Shown: positions 15,901 through 23,555, numbered from the stretch's first letter. The stretch: DNA of 36,248 nucleotides from Candidatus Moraniibacteriota bacterium (GCA_023261645.1 JAHFOO010000007.1:22330-58577); one strand, 5' to 3'. Notes: generated by a model from the sequence alone, not told the origin. Program-made: numbers and translations.

Positions 15901-16389
15901 ATTCTCACCAAGAGACAGCAGACGATGTATTTCATCGGCCTTGAGGATATGACAGGACGGGTAGAAATCCTCGTTTTCGGAAAAACAGCGGAGCGCACCG
16001 GTGATTTATGGATCGAGGATGAAGTAGTCATCGTCGATGCCCGTGTCTCACAAAAGGACGGTATGCTCAAGTGTATCGCCGAAGGTGTCGAAAAACTCTC
16101 TCAAAATACCGTTCACCAATTCGCTCGTGCCGAAGCCACTCGTGCAAAAAGCACTATGAATACACCACCAGTCAAAGGAGAGAATCATCTCCTTATAACT
16201 ATCAAAAATGATGCTCCAAAGGAGATGATAGCGATACTCTCTTCACTTCTCAAGACAATCCCTGCCGGTTCGGAGAAAATCACCGTCAAAATCCAAGGCA
16301 CAATCATCGATACGACATTTTCCATCGCACCCACCAAAGAACACATCACACAACTCAAAAATCTTGAGGGTATTGAATCGGTCGAATAA
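12919..16389 (+). CDS. dnaE: DNA polymerase III alpha subunit (replicative polymerase)
   Basis: This 1156-aa C-family polymerase has the usual order: N-terminal PHP domain (HLHVHSHYSLL; ATSDVHYV), palm with GPGRGSAAGSFVAYL and the catalytic aspartates in PDIDMDFADNRRDDVLNYV, fingers (MALYRPGPMEYIPDFI-like region, FNRSHAACYAMIGYQTAYLKAHYP), tandem HhH segment, and a C-terminal OB fold (RVRIGGVITDIRKILTKR...MYFIGLEDMTGRVEILVF). It is a DnaE1-type enzyme with no inserted exonuclease. In the PHP domain the usual TDHG motif reads TDTS, so one metal-ligand His is lost and proofreading by PHP is doubtful. It stands alone, with a long leader. Its clamp-loader partner DnaX is at the left edge. Confidence 0.97.
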   Translation: MSFTHLHVHSHYSLLTALPKLEELLAQAKEFGMTSLALTDTSALYGAVEFSLKAKDLGIKPIFGAEIFVCENLNSKNNTAEDRRRHQIVLLVKNEIGYKNLMKIISIAQLDGFYYKARADKKLLEQYHEGLIALSGSLQGEVPSEIIYGNYERAKIAALKYQDIFGVGNFYLELGPNFEYENQMVANQGLIQISRETGIPIVATSDVHYVKKEHAEIQDILLCIRDNKKVTDKERFSMMALDLSMRSEEEMTKIFTDFPEAIENTQKIADACNFKIHFGENHLPEFPLPEGKTADNFLRELCEKGLIKRYGERVISEVERTRMDYELGVIEKTGFASYFLIVQDFVNWAKENGVVVGPGRGSAAGSFVAYLTGITDLDPIEYGLLFERFLNPERISMPDIDMDFADNRRDDVLNYVREKYGNDHVAQIITFGTMAARAAIRDVGRALGFPYDICDKTSKMIPMFTSITKALAEVPEFKKWYAENTDAKRLIDAAMKVEGLVRHASMHACGVVITKDPVTEYTPLQRVSGTRVGVVTQYANSTKCAAVEKIGLLKMDFLGLKNLTIIQNTLRIIRKVKNIEIDIEKIPTDDALTFKLLQEAHTTGVFQLESSGMKRYLKQLKPTVFEDIIAMVALYRPGPMEYIPDFIGGKHGTKKIEYLHPSLEPILQNTYGVAVYQEQLMQIARDLAGFSYGEADVLRKAVGKKIKELVVEQREKFIDGCIKNGVRKNVAEKVFSFIEPFAGYGFNRSHAACYAMIGYQTAYLKAHYPAEFMAALLTSDQGNIDRIAIEVREAKEIGIQVLPPHINESFGEFAVIIGDDKIERVRFGLNAIKNVGTVVAEEIVLERKHNGKYSSLENFVERVKTKDLNKKSIEALIKVSALDGFGERNQLLESIDAILQYGKNLKTIADTHASSLFGDMVMTTSSIRLSPALVATKKMTLGWEKELLGLYVSDHPVNEYQAYFDRTTTPIRDLDKKPDEARVRIGGVITDIRKILTKRQQTMYFIGLEDMTGRVEILVFGKTAERTGDLWIEDEVVIVDARVSQKDGMLKCIAEGVEKLSQNTVHQFARAEATRAKSTMNTPPVKGENHLLITIKNDAPKEMIAILSSLLKTIPAGSEKITVKIQGTIIDTTFSIAPTKEHITQLKNLEGIESVE

Positions 16390-16486
16390 GAATTCGCCCA
16401 ATATATCTCATTCCTTATATCGAATACTCAATAAATTGCTGATTTTACATATCAAATTCCTAAAAAATCCAAGGACTGTCAAAAAC

Positions 16487-16515
16487 TTGTGTTTTTAGAG
16501 GAAAGGCGATATAAA
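16487..16515 (+). promoter_or_regulatory. Putative promoter of the 16551 gene
   Basis: TTGTGT (3/6), a 17-bp spacer and TATAAA (5/6), 35 bp upstream of the GTG start. Confidence 0.45.
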
Positions 16516-16538
16516 GAGATATTCTTTAACAATTCTAT

Positions 16539-16544
16539 AAGGAG
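16539..16544 (+). promoter_or_regulatory. Strong Shine-Dalgarno deciding a GTG start
   Basis: AAGGAG lies 6 nt before the GTG at 16551. Few genes in this window have a clear Shine-Dalgarno, so this one stands out and fixes the start. Confidence 0.75.
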
Positions 16545-16550
16545 CATATT

Positions 16551-17270
16551 GTGAACTATAGAGAACCTCTGATTGCGATGGCCTTAAAGATGAGGCAAGC
16601 CGTACCTCGTTGGTACTCCCTCGCTCCTCTTTACAATCCACAAGGACTGAAACTCATCGTTCACTTCGAAACGTGGCAAAGAGTACTCTCTCTTTGTGAA
16701 AACTTTATCAACCAAAAAGATTTTCAAGTGACAATGGAGAAGGACGACTGGGTCAGCGTCAAATTTCCTTTCCCGGTTGATTTTTCGGGAACTGACTGCA
16801 AGTCGCTTCAAAGAACCATCACTACTCTGTTCAGCACGATAGACTGCGTAGAAAAAGACACTCACCCGGAGCAACTACAGCTTGTAGCCTGCAGAGTTCT
16901 CTTCTCCAGAAACGAACTCGAAGGATACGCACTGGAGGTCTATATTTCATATGAAATGAAATGCTTCCTCAAAAAAAACACAGATAAGGTAGAGAAACTC
17001 GCGACTACTGCTTTGAAAAGCGCAGCACAGCGTTTCCACTTCCCGAAAAAACAAGAAGATTTCAGGACTTTCGTTGAGAAAGATGGATTTCTGTACTTCA
17101 TAGTCGGTGATAGCGGAGGACCATTTCTCGGCGTGAACTACAAAGACAGACGATATCCCAATGACCCTATCGGGTATGTTATGGTATCGGACAACATCGA
17201 TTCTCCGGGATTGCAACTCATTTTCCTCTACGCACTCGCAACTGTCGCAGCCTGGGGCGAAAAACAGTAA
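16551..17270 (+). CDS. Hypothetical protein (239 aa), unrecognised
   Basis: I do not recognise a family. The protein starts at GTG behind AAGGAG. It looks soluble and mixed alpha/beta, rich in aromatic residues, with four or more cysteines (LCENF, TDCKS, IDCVE, VACRV, MKCF) and no signal peptide or membrane segment. The C-terminal half has FLYFIVGDSGGPFLGVNYKD; GDSGGP matches the trypsin serine motif, but no His/Asp partners are placed correctly, so this is probably chance. Its own promoter, strong RBS and terminator make it an independent unit between dnaE and miaA, and the RBS differs from its housekeeping neighbours, which could mean later acquisition or high expression. Confidence 0.7.
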   Translation: MNYREPLIAMALKMRQAVPRWYSLAPLYNPQGLKLIVHFETWQRVLSLCENFINQKDFQVTMEKDDWVSVKFPFPVDFSGTDCKSLQRTITTLFSTIDCVEKDTHPEQLQLVACRVLFSRNELEGYALEVYISYEMKCFLKKNTDKVEKLATTALKSAAQRFHFPKKQEDFRTFVEKDGFLYFIVGDSGGPFLGVNYKDRRYPNDPIGYVMVSDNIDSPGLQLIFLYALATVAAWGEKQ

Positions 17271-17329
17271 CCGGTCACAAACTGTCCTACTTAAAGGCCA
17301 AACCTCCGAGTAAGACTCCAAAACCATTC

Positions 17330-17353
17330 AAGAGTCTGACCAGCTCTTTTTTT
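17330..17353 (+). terminator. Probable terminator of the 16551 gene
   Basis: AAGAG/CTCTT extended by CT/AG across a bulge, then TTTTTTT. The stem is short; a second pairing AGACTC/GAGTCT (17314-17336) may compete. Confidence 0.5.
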
Positions 17354-17355
17354 CT

Positions 17356-17383
17356 TTGCCAAAAATGGAAACTGTGGCATACT
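17356..17383 (+). promoter_or_regulatory. Promoter of miaA giving a probably leaderless mRNA
   Basis: TTGCCA (5/6), a 16-bp spacer and CATACT (5/6... one mismatch in first base plus C) with an upstream TGG (extended -10). The -10 ends 6 bp before the miaA ATG, so transcription should begin at the A of the start codon. Confidence 0.55.
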
Positions 17384-17389
17384 GGCTGG

Positions 17390-18355
17390 ATGAAAAAATT
17401 GTCTGATAAAACCATCGTTATCGTAGGCCCGACGGCTTCAGGGAAGTCGGATTTGGCTATTCTTCTGGCCCGTACATACGGTGGCGAAATCATTTCAGCC
17501 GACAGTAGGCAAGTGTATCGTGGAATGGATATTGGTACCGGTAAAGTGATTCGTGATGAAATCAAGAATCACCCTGAGCTTGTCGAAGGGTTTCCGAAGA
17601 AGAGAAAACAGGCCTTCTTCTCAGAAGGAATTATTCATCACCTCATTGATGTTGCCAGTCCCAAGAGAACATACAATGTGACTCATTTCATTCGTGACGC
17701 AAAAAAAGCTGTCGCCGATATCCGTAAGCGTGGGGAAACTCCTATCATCTGCGGTGGTACCGGCTTCTGGGTACAATCATTCATCGATGGGAATAATTTT
17801 CCGCTCGTAAAACCTGATGTGAAGTTGCGGAAAAAACTCGAGAAATTATCTGCCGAGAAACTCTTCTCGATGCTCGAGAAAAAAGATCCACGACGTGCAC
17901 GCGTCATCGATACAAAAAATAAAGTTCGTTTGATCCGCGCGCTCGAAATTTGTGGAGCTCTCGGTTCAGTTCCTCTCTCTCATCAAACATCTCTTATCGA
18001 TTATCAGGATTTTTGTATTATTGCCCTCAGTCCAGATAAAAAAACTCTTCACAAAAATATCGATATCCGTCTCGAAAAAAGATTGAAACAAGGGATGATA
18101 GCCGAGATAGAAAAATTACGTAAAGATGGTATCAGCTGGAAACGATTGGAAAGTTTCGGATTAGAATACAAATATATTGCACTCCTTCTTCAGAAAAAAA
18201 TCACTGAAGCAGAAATGAAAGAACGTCTCAATTTCGAAATCCGTCACTACGCCAAACGACAGATCACCTGGCTCAAACGATGGGAGAAGATGGGCGTCAC
18301 CATCCACTGGATTACCAAACCAGCAGAGGCTATGAGGATTATCAAAAAAATATAG
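17390..18355 (+). CDS. miaA: tRNA dimethylallyltransferase
   Basis: This 321-aa enzyme adds the isopentenyl group to A37 of tRNAs reading UNN codons. The P-loop GPTASGKSDLAILLA and the substrate motif ISADSRQVYRGMDIGTGKV are followed by IIHHLIDVASP, and by GGTGFWVQSFIDG. The C-terminal QGMIAEIEKLRKDG and AKRQITWLKRW blocks complete the fold. Length is normal, but between GTGKV and HHLID there is an extra stretch of about 15-20 residues containing HPELVEGF, encoded by a known type of dispersed repeat word (separate entry). The gene is convergent with gatB, with only 30 bp between them and no clear terminator. Confidence 0.95.
   Translation: MKKLSDKTIVIVGPTASGKSDLAILLARTYGGEIISADSRQVYRGMDIGTGKVIRDEIKNHPELVEGFPKKRKQAFFSEGIIHHLIDVASPKRTYNVTHFIRDAKKAVADIRKRGETPIICGGTGFWVQSFIDGNNFPLVKPDVKLRKKLEKLSAEKLFSMLEKKDPRRARVIDTKNKVRLIRALEICGALGSVPLSHQTSLIDYQDFCIIALSPDKKTLHKNIDIRLEKRLKQGMIAEIEKLRKDGISWKRLESFGLEYKYIALLLQKKITEAEMKERLNFEIRHYAKRQITWLKRWEKMGVTIHWITKPAEAMRIIKKI
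17570..17593 (+). repeat. Repeat word CACCCTGAGCTTGTCGAAGG inside miaA
   Basis: This word, and its reverse complement CCTTCGACAAGCTCAGGGTG, is familiar as a dispersed repeat in many bacterial genomes, from memory. Here it is translated in frame as HPELVEGF in a surface loop of MiaA. A related remnant, CCCTTCGACTCC, lies between gatB and the kinase gene. Confidence 0.65.
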
Positions 18356-18385
18356 AGAACGTTCAAATATTTTTCTCATCTCGAA

Positions 18386-19855
18386 CTACTTCAGTTTTTC
18401 TTTCAACACATCTGCCACAACTTTTGGATTCGCTTTTCCCTTCGTTTCTTTCATCACCTGTCCGATAAGAAACTGAAAAGCATTTTGTTTGCCGGCACGA
18501 TAATCAAGCACTGACTTCTCATTGACATCAAGAACAAAGGAAATAACCGTCTCAAGCTCTGAAATATCGCTTAATTGAGCCAAATTTAGTCGTTCAATAA
18601 TGTGTGATGGATCATTGTCCTCACCTTTGTACATTTCAGAAAGCACGGTCTGAGCGGCGCTGGAATTGATCTTATCCGAAGCGACAATGCCTATAAACTC
18701 TGCATAATTTTCCGGAGTAATTCCGACCTGAGCGATGTCTTGTTCGCTTTCCATCAGATACTTACGCACTTCGGTCAACATATAATTCGAAGCGAGCTTC
18801 ATAGCACGTTCGAATGGTACGGAAATTTCCTGCGACTTCACTTTCTCTGCAAGTTCACTCGCTACTGCTTCGAAATAATGTGCAAGCAAACGGTCATCAA
18901 TAAGGGTCACTGCATCCGCTTCCGGTAATCCGTATTCTCCAACGAAACGTTTCAGTTTGATATCCGGTAATTCTGGCAGTGTCAATCTCAATTTCTCGAT
19001 GTAGACTTCATCAAATTCAAACGGTGGAATATCCGGCTCAGGGAAATAACGATAGTCGTGTGCTGATTCCTTCTTACGCTGAGAAACTGTCTCATTTTTC
19101 ATCTCATCCCAGCCTCTCGTTTCCTGAACAAGTTTCTCGCCCGATTCCAAAGCTTCTGTCTGTCTCTTGATCTCATATTCGATAGAGCGTTCGACAGAAC
19201 GGAAAGAGTTGATATTCTTCACTTCAACTTTCGTACCGGACAGACGCTGTGCTCCTTCGGGATAGAGTGAAATATTCACCTCACAGCGCATCTGGCCTTT
19301 TTCCATATCAGCGTCTGAGACATCGAGATAACGAAGTATCTGACGCAATTTCTGACAGAACAATCGCACATCTTGGCTTGTTGAAAAATCCGCTTCTGTC
19401 ACAAGCTCCATCAGTGGTACTCCAGCACGATTGAAATCGACCAACGTATAATCCGCACCATCCGGATGCATCGATTTTCCAGTATCTTCTTCAAGGTGGA
19501 TACGTGTGATACGGAATTCCTTTCCATTTATTTCCATCACCCCTTTTTCACAGAACGGTTCATCATACTGAGAAATCTGGTACCCTTTTGGAATGTCAGG
19601 ATAAAAATAATTCTTTCGGTCAAATTTTGATTGCAATCGAAGCGCACAACCCAAAGCCAATCCGACACGTTGTACTGCTTCTATCGCTTTACGATTCGGT
19701 ACAGGAAGCGATCCCGGCTGAGCCGTACAAACAGGACAGATATGTATATTTGGTTCTTTCTCTTGTCCCAGACTATTTTTACAAGAACAAAACATCTTGG
19801 ACGCAGTTTTTAACTCAGCGTGTACTTCCATCCCTATCGTTACATTGTATTTCAT
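18386..19855 (-). CDS. gatB: Asp/Glu-tRNA(Asn/Gln) amidotransferase subunit B
   Basis: This 489-aa subunit binds tRNA and carries the kinase-like step of GatCAB, converting Glu-tRNA(Gln) (and often Asp-tRNA(Asn)) to the amide form. Seen: IGMEVHAELKTASKMFCSC, the zinc-binding CPVCTAQPGSLP, KNYFYPDIPKGYQISQYD, RTxxLEEDTGKS-like RIHLEEDTGKS, and MRCEVNISL. The C-terminal YqeY-like helical domain ends the protein. gatA and gatC are encoded 6.6 kb away on the same strand, not in this transcript. The gene lies downstream of the dTMP-synthesis block and is convergent with miaA. Confidence 0.97.
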   Translation of the reverse strand: MKYNVTIGMEVHAELKTASKMFCSCKNSLGQEKEPNIHICPVCTAQPGSLPVPNRKAIEAVQRVGLALGCALRLQSKFDRKNYFYPDIPKGYQISQYDEPFCEKGVMEINGKEFRITRIHLEEDTGKSMHPDGADYTLVDFNRAGVPLMELVTEADFSTSQDVRLFCQKLRQILRYLDVSDADMEKGQMRCEVNISLYPEGAQRLSGTKVEVKNINSFRSVERSIEYEIKRQTEALESGEKLVQETRGWDEMKNETVSQRKKESAHDYRYFPEPDIPPFEFDEVYIEKLRLTLPELPDIKLKRFVGEYGLPEADAVTLIDDRLLAHYFEAVASELAEKVKSQEISVPFERAMKLASNYMLTEVRKYLMESEQDIAQVGITPENYAEFIGIVASDKINSSAAQTVLSEMYKGEDNDPSHIIERLNLAQLSDISELETVISFVLDVNEKSVLDYRAGKQNAFQFLIGQVMKETKGKANPKVVADVLKEKLK

Positions 19856-19999
19856 AACATTCTTTCCAAAAAATCAATACGCCTTATATCTTTTCATTCA
19901 CTTTTCCCTCATATTGTATCATCGAACCCTTCGACTCCACAAATCTCTCGAGATTCGGCTACCATCGTCCTTTCGATACCATCGGAACTACAAACATAT
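19856..19999 (-). other. Intergenic region with repeat remnant and possible gatB promoter
   Basis: It contains a short hairpin AATCT-CTCG-AGATT (about 19944-19957), the word CCCTTCGACTCC related to the miaA insert, and a possible minus-strand promoter TTGTGG-N18-TACAAT (weak -35). Confidence 0.4.
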
Positions 20000-20560
20000 T
20001 CATTTTTGTATCTTCAACTTCTCTATTATCTTGTCCACCTGTGTGTATAATTCCTCGAGTGTCCCCTCGTTATCGATGATGAACTCTGCTCGTTCCTTCA
20101 GATCTCGAATCTCTGTTTCTGTTTCAAGAAGAGCATCTTTTCTGAACTGCACTTCTGTTTTTGTGGTATCATCGGTATTCTGATGCCGTTTGATCAGTCG
20201 CTCATAGCGCGCCTCAGAAGAAGTCTCCACATAGACGAAAAAAAAATGCTCTTCAGCTTCCAAATGAATAATATCTGATGCTCGTCGCACACCATCGACG
20301 ACGACGAGATTACCCGGACTTTTTTCCGCCTCAGCCAGAACAACTCTCGAAAAAATATCTTCACCAAAAGCTTTACGTAAATGGAGAGACAGTCGAGCCA
20401 TATTTTCCCTGTTTTGTTCCATATGCAGTCGATCGAGCGTATCTCGTAACGGCTGTGAAAATCGAATCGTTGAAGCTCCGTATTTTTCCGCTATGTACTT
20501 TCCTACTGTGTCCTTTCCGGAAGCAATTTCTCCTGAAATACCTAAAATAATTTTTTGCAT
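20000..20560 (-). CDS. P-loop nucleoside/nucleotide kinase, CoaE- or dNMP-kinase-like
   Basis: This 186-aa protein starts MQKIILGISGEIASGKDTV, a Walker A motif (GEIASGKDT) of the type in phage-like deoxynucleoside monophosphate kinases and dephospho-CoA kinases. FSQPLRDTLDRL follows, resembling the FADPLK motif of dNMP kinases. VVVDGVRRASDI is the Walker B/DGVR segment, then a LID-like RYERLIKRH and the C-terminal FIIDNEGTLEELYTQVDKII seen in both families. Genome context (16 nt after folA, in a thyA-folA-dcd run) favours a dNMP or dTMP kinase; dephospho-CoA kinase remains possible. Substrate is inferred only. Confidence 0.72.
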   Translation of the reverse strand: MQKIILGISGEIASGKDTVGKYIAEKYGASTIRFSQPLRDTLDRLHMEQNRENMARLSLHLRKAFGEDIFSRVVLAEAEKSPGNLVVVDGVRRASDIIHLEAEEHFFFVYVETSSEARYERLIKRHQNTDDTTKTEVQFRKDALLETETEIRDLKERAEFIIDNEGTLEELYTQVDKIIEKLKIQK

Positions 20561-20576
20561 AAAAAATCTTGTTCTT

Positions 20577-21071
20577 TTATTGATTATTTCTCTCCATCAC
20601 GATGAATGAGAATGTATATTTCCCATCATTCATTTTCTCCTCACTGATTATTTCTGTAAAATCACTATAATCAGGAAAAAATGTATCCGCCTCGTGTTCA
20701 CCTGAAACCAAGGTGAGATACAAGCGATTCACTTGCGGAAGAAATTGTTTATAAATACTGGCTCCACCGATAATGAATATCTCCTCCTTTTCATTCTCCC
20801 GTGCTACTGCAAGTGCTTCGTCCAGAGAATGAACTGTAAGACAACCGAGAGCTGAAAAAGATTCATTGAGTGTCACAACGATGTTGGTACGGTTCGGAAG
20901 AGGTCTCCCAATCGAATGGTAGGTGTTCTCCCCCATAATAATGATATGTCCGGATGTCAATTCCTTGAAATGCTTCAAATCCTCTGGAATATTCCATAGA
21001 AGTCGATTGTCTTTACCGATAGCCCGCCTCTCATCGACAGCCACAATGATACTTAGTCTTGGGTATGTCAT
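20577..21071 (-). CDS. folA: Dihydrofolate reductase
   Basis: This 164-aa enzyme regenerates tetrahydrofolate from the dihydrofolate produced by ThyA. Seen: SIIVAVDERRAIGKDNRLLWNIPEDLKHFKELT (Met20-loop region, with the substrate-binding acidic residue in PEDLKHF), IIIMGENTYHSIGRPLPNRTNIV, and the NADPH motif EIFIIGGASIYKQFLP. Length is normal. It starts 1 nt after the thyA stop, so translational coupling is likely. Confidence 0.96.
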   Translation of the reverse strand: MTYPRLSIIVAVDERRAIGKDNRLLWNIPEDLKHFKELTSGHIIIMGENTYHSIGRPLPNRTNIVVTLNESFSALGCLTVHSLDEALAVARENEKEEIFIIGGASIYKQFLPQVNRLYLTLVSGEHEADTFFPDYSDFTEIISEEKMNDGKYTFSFIVMERNNQ

Positions 21072-21072
21072 A

Positions 21073-22107
21073 TTATTTTTTCTGAAGCGTGAACAATTTT
21101 TTGTCTTTCTTTTCGAAACCTCCTATATTGGCGATTTCGGCACGAATAGCAGGATACGGATCGTAGCCTTCGATAGTGATATCTTCAAATATGAAGTCAT
21201 CAATGTTCTTCCTTTCCGGATTGAGTTTCAATTGGGGGAACGACCGCGGTTCACGAGCCAGTTGCTCTTTCACTTGATCGAAATGATTGCTGTAAATATG
21301 CGCATCACCGAAGAAATGAACAAATTCTCCTGCTTTGAGTCCGGTCACTTGGGCGACCATATGCAGAAGCAATGCGTAACTTGCAATATTGAAAGGCACT
21401 CCGAGAAAAGTATCCGCGCTACGCTGATATAATCCAAGATTGAGCGTATCATTTCCAGTCACTTGGAATTGAAATGTCGTATGGCAGAAAGGAGGCACTT
21501 CATTTTCATTGCCCGCTGAAGCCATTGCATAGATGAAGTCCGGATTCCAAGCAGACACGACATACGATTTCCGGAAAGGCTTGTCCTTCAATCCATCGAT
21601 CACCCATCCGAGTTGATCGATTTCTCGTCCATCGCTGGCGGGCCACCGGCGCCACATACGTCCATAAATGGTGATGAGATTGCCCCATTCTCTGACAAAT
21701 GCATCATCGGAAGGGAGTGACTTGAGTTTCTCTATAAACTCTTTTTGCTCCAGCTCTGGCAATCCGTTTTCTCCCGCCTGTTTGTTATAGCGTTTCCATG
21801 CCCACTCATCCCAGATATGGACATCGTTATCTACCAGATATTTGATATTTGAATCCCCCTTCAAAAACCACAAAAGCTCATGAATGATTCCTCGATGAAA
21901 AACTTTCTTTGTTGTCAGGAGCGGAAATCCATCCGACATATCAAATCGCATCGAATACCCGAAAACAGAACGGATAAATGGCGGTTTCACTCCCCGCTCT
22001 TCATATTGTTTGAGAATTTCTGGTGTGAAAAAAACCTCCTTATCCGACCCTTTTTCAAGAATCGTCTTCACCATATCGAGATATTGATATTCAGGATGCT
22101 TCTGCAT
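21073..22107 (-). CDS. thyA: Thymidylate synthase ThyA
   Basis: This 344-aa enzyme methylates dUMP to dTMP with methylene-THF, yielding DHF. Seen: [24 protein letters not shown] (phosphate-binding Arg), [15 protein letters not shown], the catalytic Cys in [38 protein letters not shown], and [14 protein letters not shown]. It is longer than E. coli ThyA (264 aa) through an N-terminal extension and an insert around [19 protein letters not shown]. The residue before the catalytic Cys is Phe instead of Pro. It starts 4 nt after dcd and overlaps functionally with folA, forming a coupled cycle. Confidence 0.95.
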   Translation of the reverse strand: MQKHPEYQYLDMVKTILEKGSDKEVFFTPEILKQYEERGVKPPFIRSVFGYSMRFDMSDGFPLLTTKKVFHRGIIHELLWFLKGDSNIKYLVDNDVHIWDEWAWKRYNKQAGENGLPELEQKEFIEKLKSLPSDDAFVREWGNLITIYGRMWRRWPASDGREIDQLGWVIDGLKDKPFRKSYVVSAWNPDFIYAMASAGNENEVPPFCHTTFQFQVTGNDTLNLGLYQRSADTFLGVPFNIASYALLLHMVAQVTGLKAGEFVHFFGDAHIYSNHFDQVKEQLAREPRSFPQLKLNPERKNIDDFIFEDITIEGYDPYPAIRAEIANIGGFEKKDKKLFTLQKK

Positions 22108-22111
22108 AGAT

Positions 22112-22672
22112 TTACTTCTTCAACGATTTACGTTTCTTGGCTGGCTGAAAATGCTTCCAGTTATTCTTGCTGAAACGACCGACTTTCTTGTAATTGCTCT
22201 CCACAGGGCTCGTCAATGTCGAGAAGACAAATTGCGCAATCTGCATACCGGGACGCAGGACAAGCGGGACACGATTGATATTGGATAATTCAAGCGTCAA
22301 ATTCAAAAAATGTCCGGGGTTGATGAGGCCGGCAGTATTGTGTACAACGAGTCCGACACGTGCCAGACTGCTTTTTCCGGAAATCTGAATCAGATATGCA
22401 TCACTACCCACGAAATCACGTACTTTTCCAAGGACTGTTTCTCCAGGAAAAAGATAAAACTCATCACCATCTTTCACGTGGTGTTCTTTCGTTTGAGGAA
22501 ATATTTTCTTCACAGGATCGATCACTGGCGTGTTGTGCACATCGGTCACAATGAAGTCATTGTCCAAGATGACATCATAGCTGACCGGCCCGAGACGTTT
22601 CAGATCGAAATCACGGATAGTTATCGTCCCATCTTTCACTGCTTGCTTGATATCATGATCTGAGAGATACAT
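22112..22672 (-). CDS. dcd: dCTP deaminase (possibly bifunctional DCD/DUT)
   Basis: This trimeric dUTPase-fold enzyme is 186 aa from the ATG at 22672 ([12 protein letters not shown]); the ORF track extends upstream into the CYTH gene. Seen: [14 protein letters not shown], the conserved [24 protein letters not shown], and the LTLELSN strand with the catalytic Glu. A deaminase makes dUTP; bifunctional relatives release dUMP directly. No separate dUTPase is in this operon, so dUMP for ThyA would need either bifunctionality or a dut gene elsewhere. A lysine-rich tail (KKRKSLKK) ends the protein. Gaps are 10 nt from CYTH and 4 nt to thyA. Confidence 0.88.
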   Translation of the reverse strand: MYLSDHDIKQAVKDGTITIRDFDLKRLGPVSYDVILDNDFIVTDVHNTPVIDPVKKIFPQTKEHHVKDGDEFYLFPGETVLGKVRDFVGSDAYLIQISGKSSLARVGLVVHNTAGLINPGHFLNLTLELSNINRVPLVLRPGMQIAQFVFSTLTSPVESNYKKVGRFSKNNWKHFQPAKKRKSLKK

Positions 22673-22682
22673 AAAAAATATG

Positions 22683-23366
22683 TTAGAGGATAGTAAATGT
22701 TTTATCGGTACCATAATATTCCGACCAGTGTTCGTTGTAGTATGCGAACATACGCTCCAATCGATCTTGCGATAATTCTTCAATTCCTAGTGTCTGCATA
22801 ATCTCACGCAAATCACGTTTCACCGCTTCTGCCTCTTCGCCACTCTCTACGATTTTCTCGAGTTCGGCAAGATATCCATACCCCGCGTTATGATCTATAC
22901 ACACTACGATGTCCTTGAATATGTACTCTTTGCGATCACGCGACCATTTGGCCTGATATGAGCACCCTGCGTCGAGAAGAAACGCATCCAGAGCATCGAG
23001 AGAAAGTGCCGGAATTTCTGTTTCGAATTCGATGCGTGCGGTGCCATTGGAACTCGTCGTATCATCTATCGACGCCTTGACCACGAACAGAACTTTGTCA
23101 TTCGATTTTCTCGTGCGCACGGAAATATTTTTCCCCTCATAGAGCGCCTTTTTGAAAGCTTCAATTTTTTCAGGAACGATATGGTGAATGATGTTCGTAA
23201 AAATCTTTTCGACATCACCGCCGACGAAGTAATGATTGAGCTGAATGCTTTCATCAAATACCTTCGTTTCTGGATCGAGCTCTCGCATCTTCGCCACCAG
23301 AGCCGTTGCCTTTTCCTTATTCCCGAGTAAAGACTTGATTTCTATCTCGTATTGCTGTGATGTCAT
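22683..23366 (-). CDS. CYTH-domain protein (triphosphate tunnel metalloenzyme family)
   Basis: This protein of about 227 aa begins MTSQQYEIEIKSLL, with the ExExK signature (EIEIK) of CYTH/triphosphate tunnel enzymes. Alternating charged strands follow (NISVRTRKSND, VLFVVKASID, RIEFETEI, KDIVVCIDHNAGYGYLAELEKIVE), as expected for the eight-stranded tunnel. Members include class IV adenylate cyclases, thiamine-triphosphatases and tripolyphosphatases; the substrate is unknown. The ORF track uses the ATG at 23384, but the ATG at 23366 has AAGGA 6 nt upstream and puts the ExExK at the usual place. It heads the dcd-thyA-folA-kinase run. Confidence 0.85.
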   Translation of the reverse strand: MTSQQYEIEIKSLLGNKEKATALVAKMRELDPETKVFDESIQLNHYFVGGDVEKIFTNIIHHIVPEKIEAFKKALYEGKNISVRTRKSNDKVLFVVKASIDDTTSSNGTARIEFETEIPALSLDALDAFLLDAGCSYQAKWSRDRKEYIFKDIVVCIDHNAGYGYLAELEKIVESGEEAEAVKRDLREIMQTLGIEELSQDRLERMFAYYNEHWSEYYGTDKTFTIL

Positions 23367-23405
23367 ATCTTTTCCTTGTGTCATACCAATTGAAGCCTTT
23401 TATCC

Positions 23406-23414
23406 AGTATACCA
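23406..23414 (-). promoter_or_regulatory. Extended -10 promoter of the CYTH-dcd-thyA-folA operon
   Basis: Minus-strand TGGTATACT, a TGn-extended -10, lies about 40 bp before the chosen start. No good -35 is present. Confidence 0.5.
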
Positions 23415-23511
23415 CACCTTTTTTCAAGGTAAAAGAGCCATTTTAAAGGTAATCTATACCACAGAAGAAAAGTAATTTTTCTACACACAACCTGCATAAT
23501 GATAATCAACA

Positions 23512-23539
23512 AAAAACAGACCGAAGTTGGTCTGTTTTT
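23512..23539 (-). terminator. Intrinsic terminator of secE-nusG-rplK-rplA
   Basis: A perfect 11-bp stem AAAAACAGACC/GGTCTGTTTTT with a 6-nt loop; the tail on the minus strand is T-rich. It lies 17 bp past the rplA stop. Confidence 0.9.
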
Positions 23540-23555
23540 AAGAACAGCAGTACCT

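Larger units (their letters stand above)
16390..16550 (+). other. Intergenic region after dnaE
   Basis: An AT-rich stretch without a clear dnaE terminator. It carries the promoter and Shine-Dalgarno of the next gene, listed separately. Confidence 0.4.

Noticed and set aside
17101-17140. GDSGGP in the 16551 gene as a trypsin-like protease motif
   Set aside because: No His or Asp of the triad with the right order and spacing, no signal peptide; the match is six residues only.
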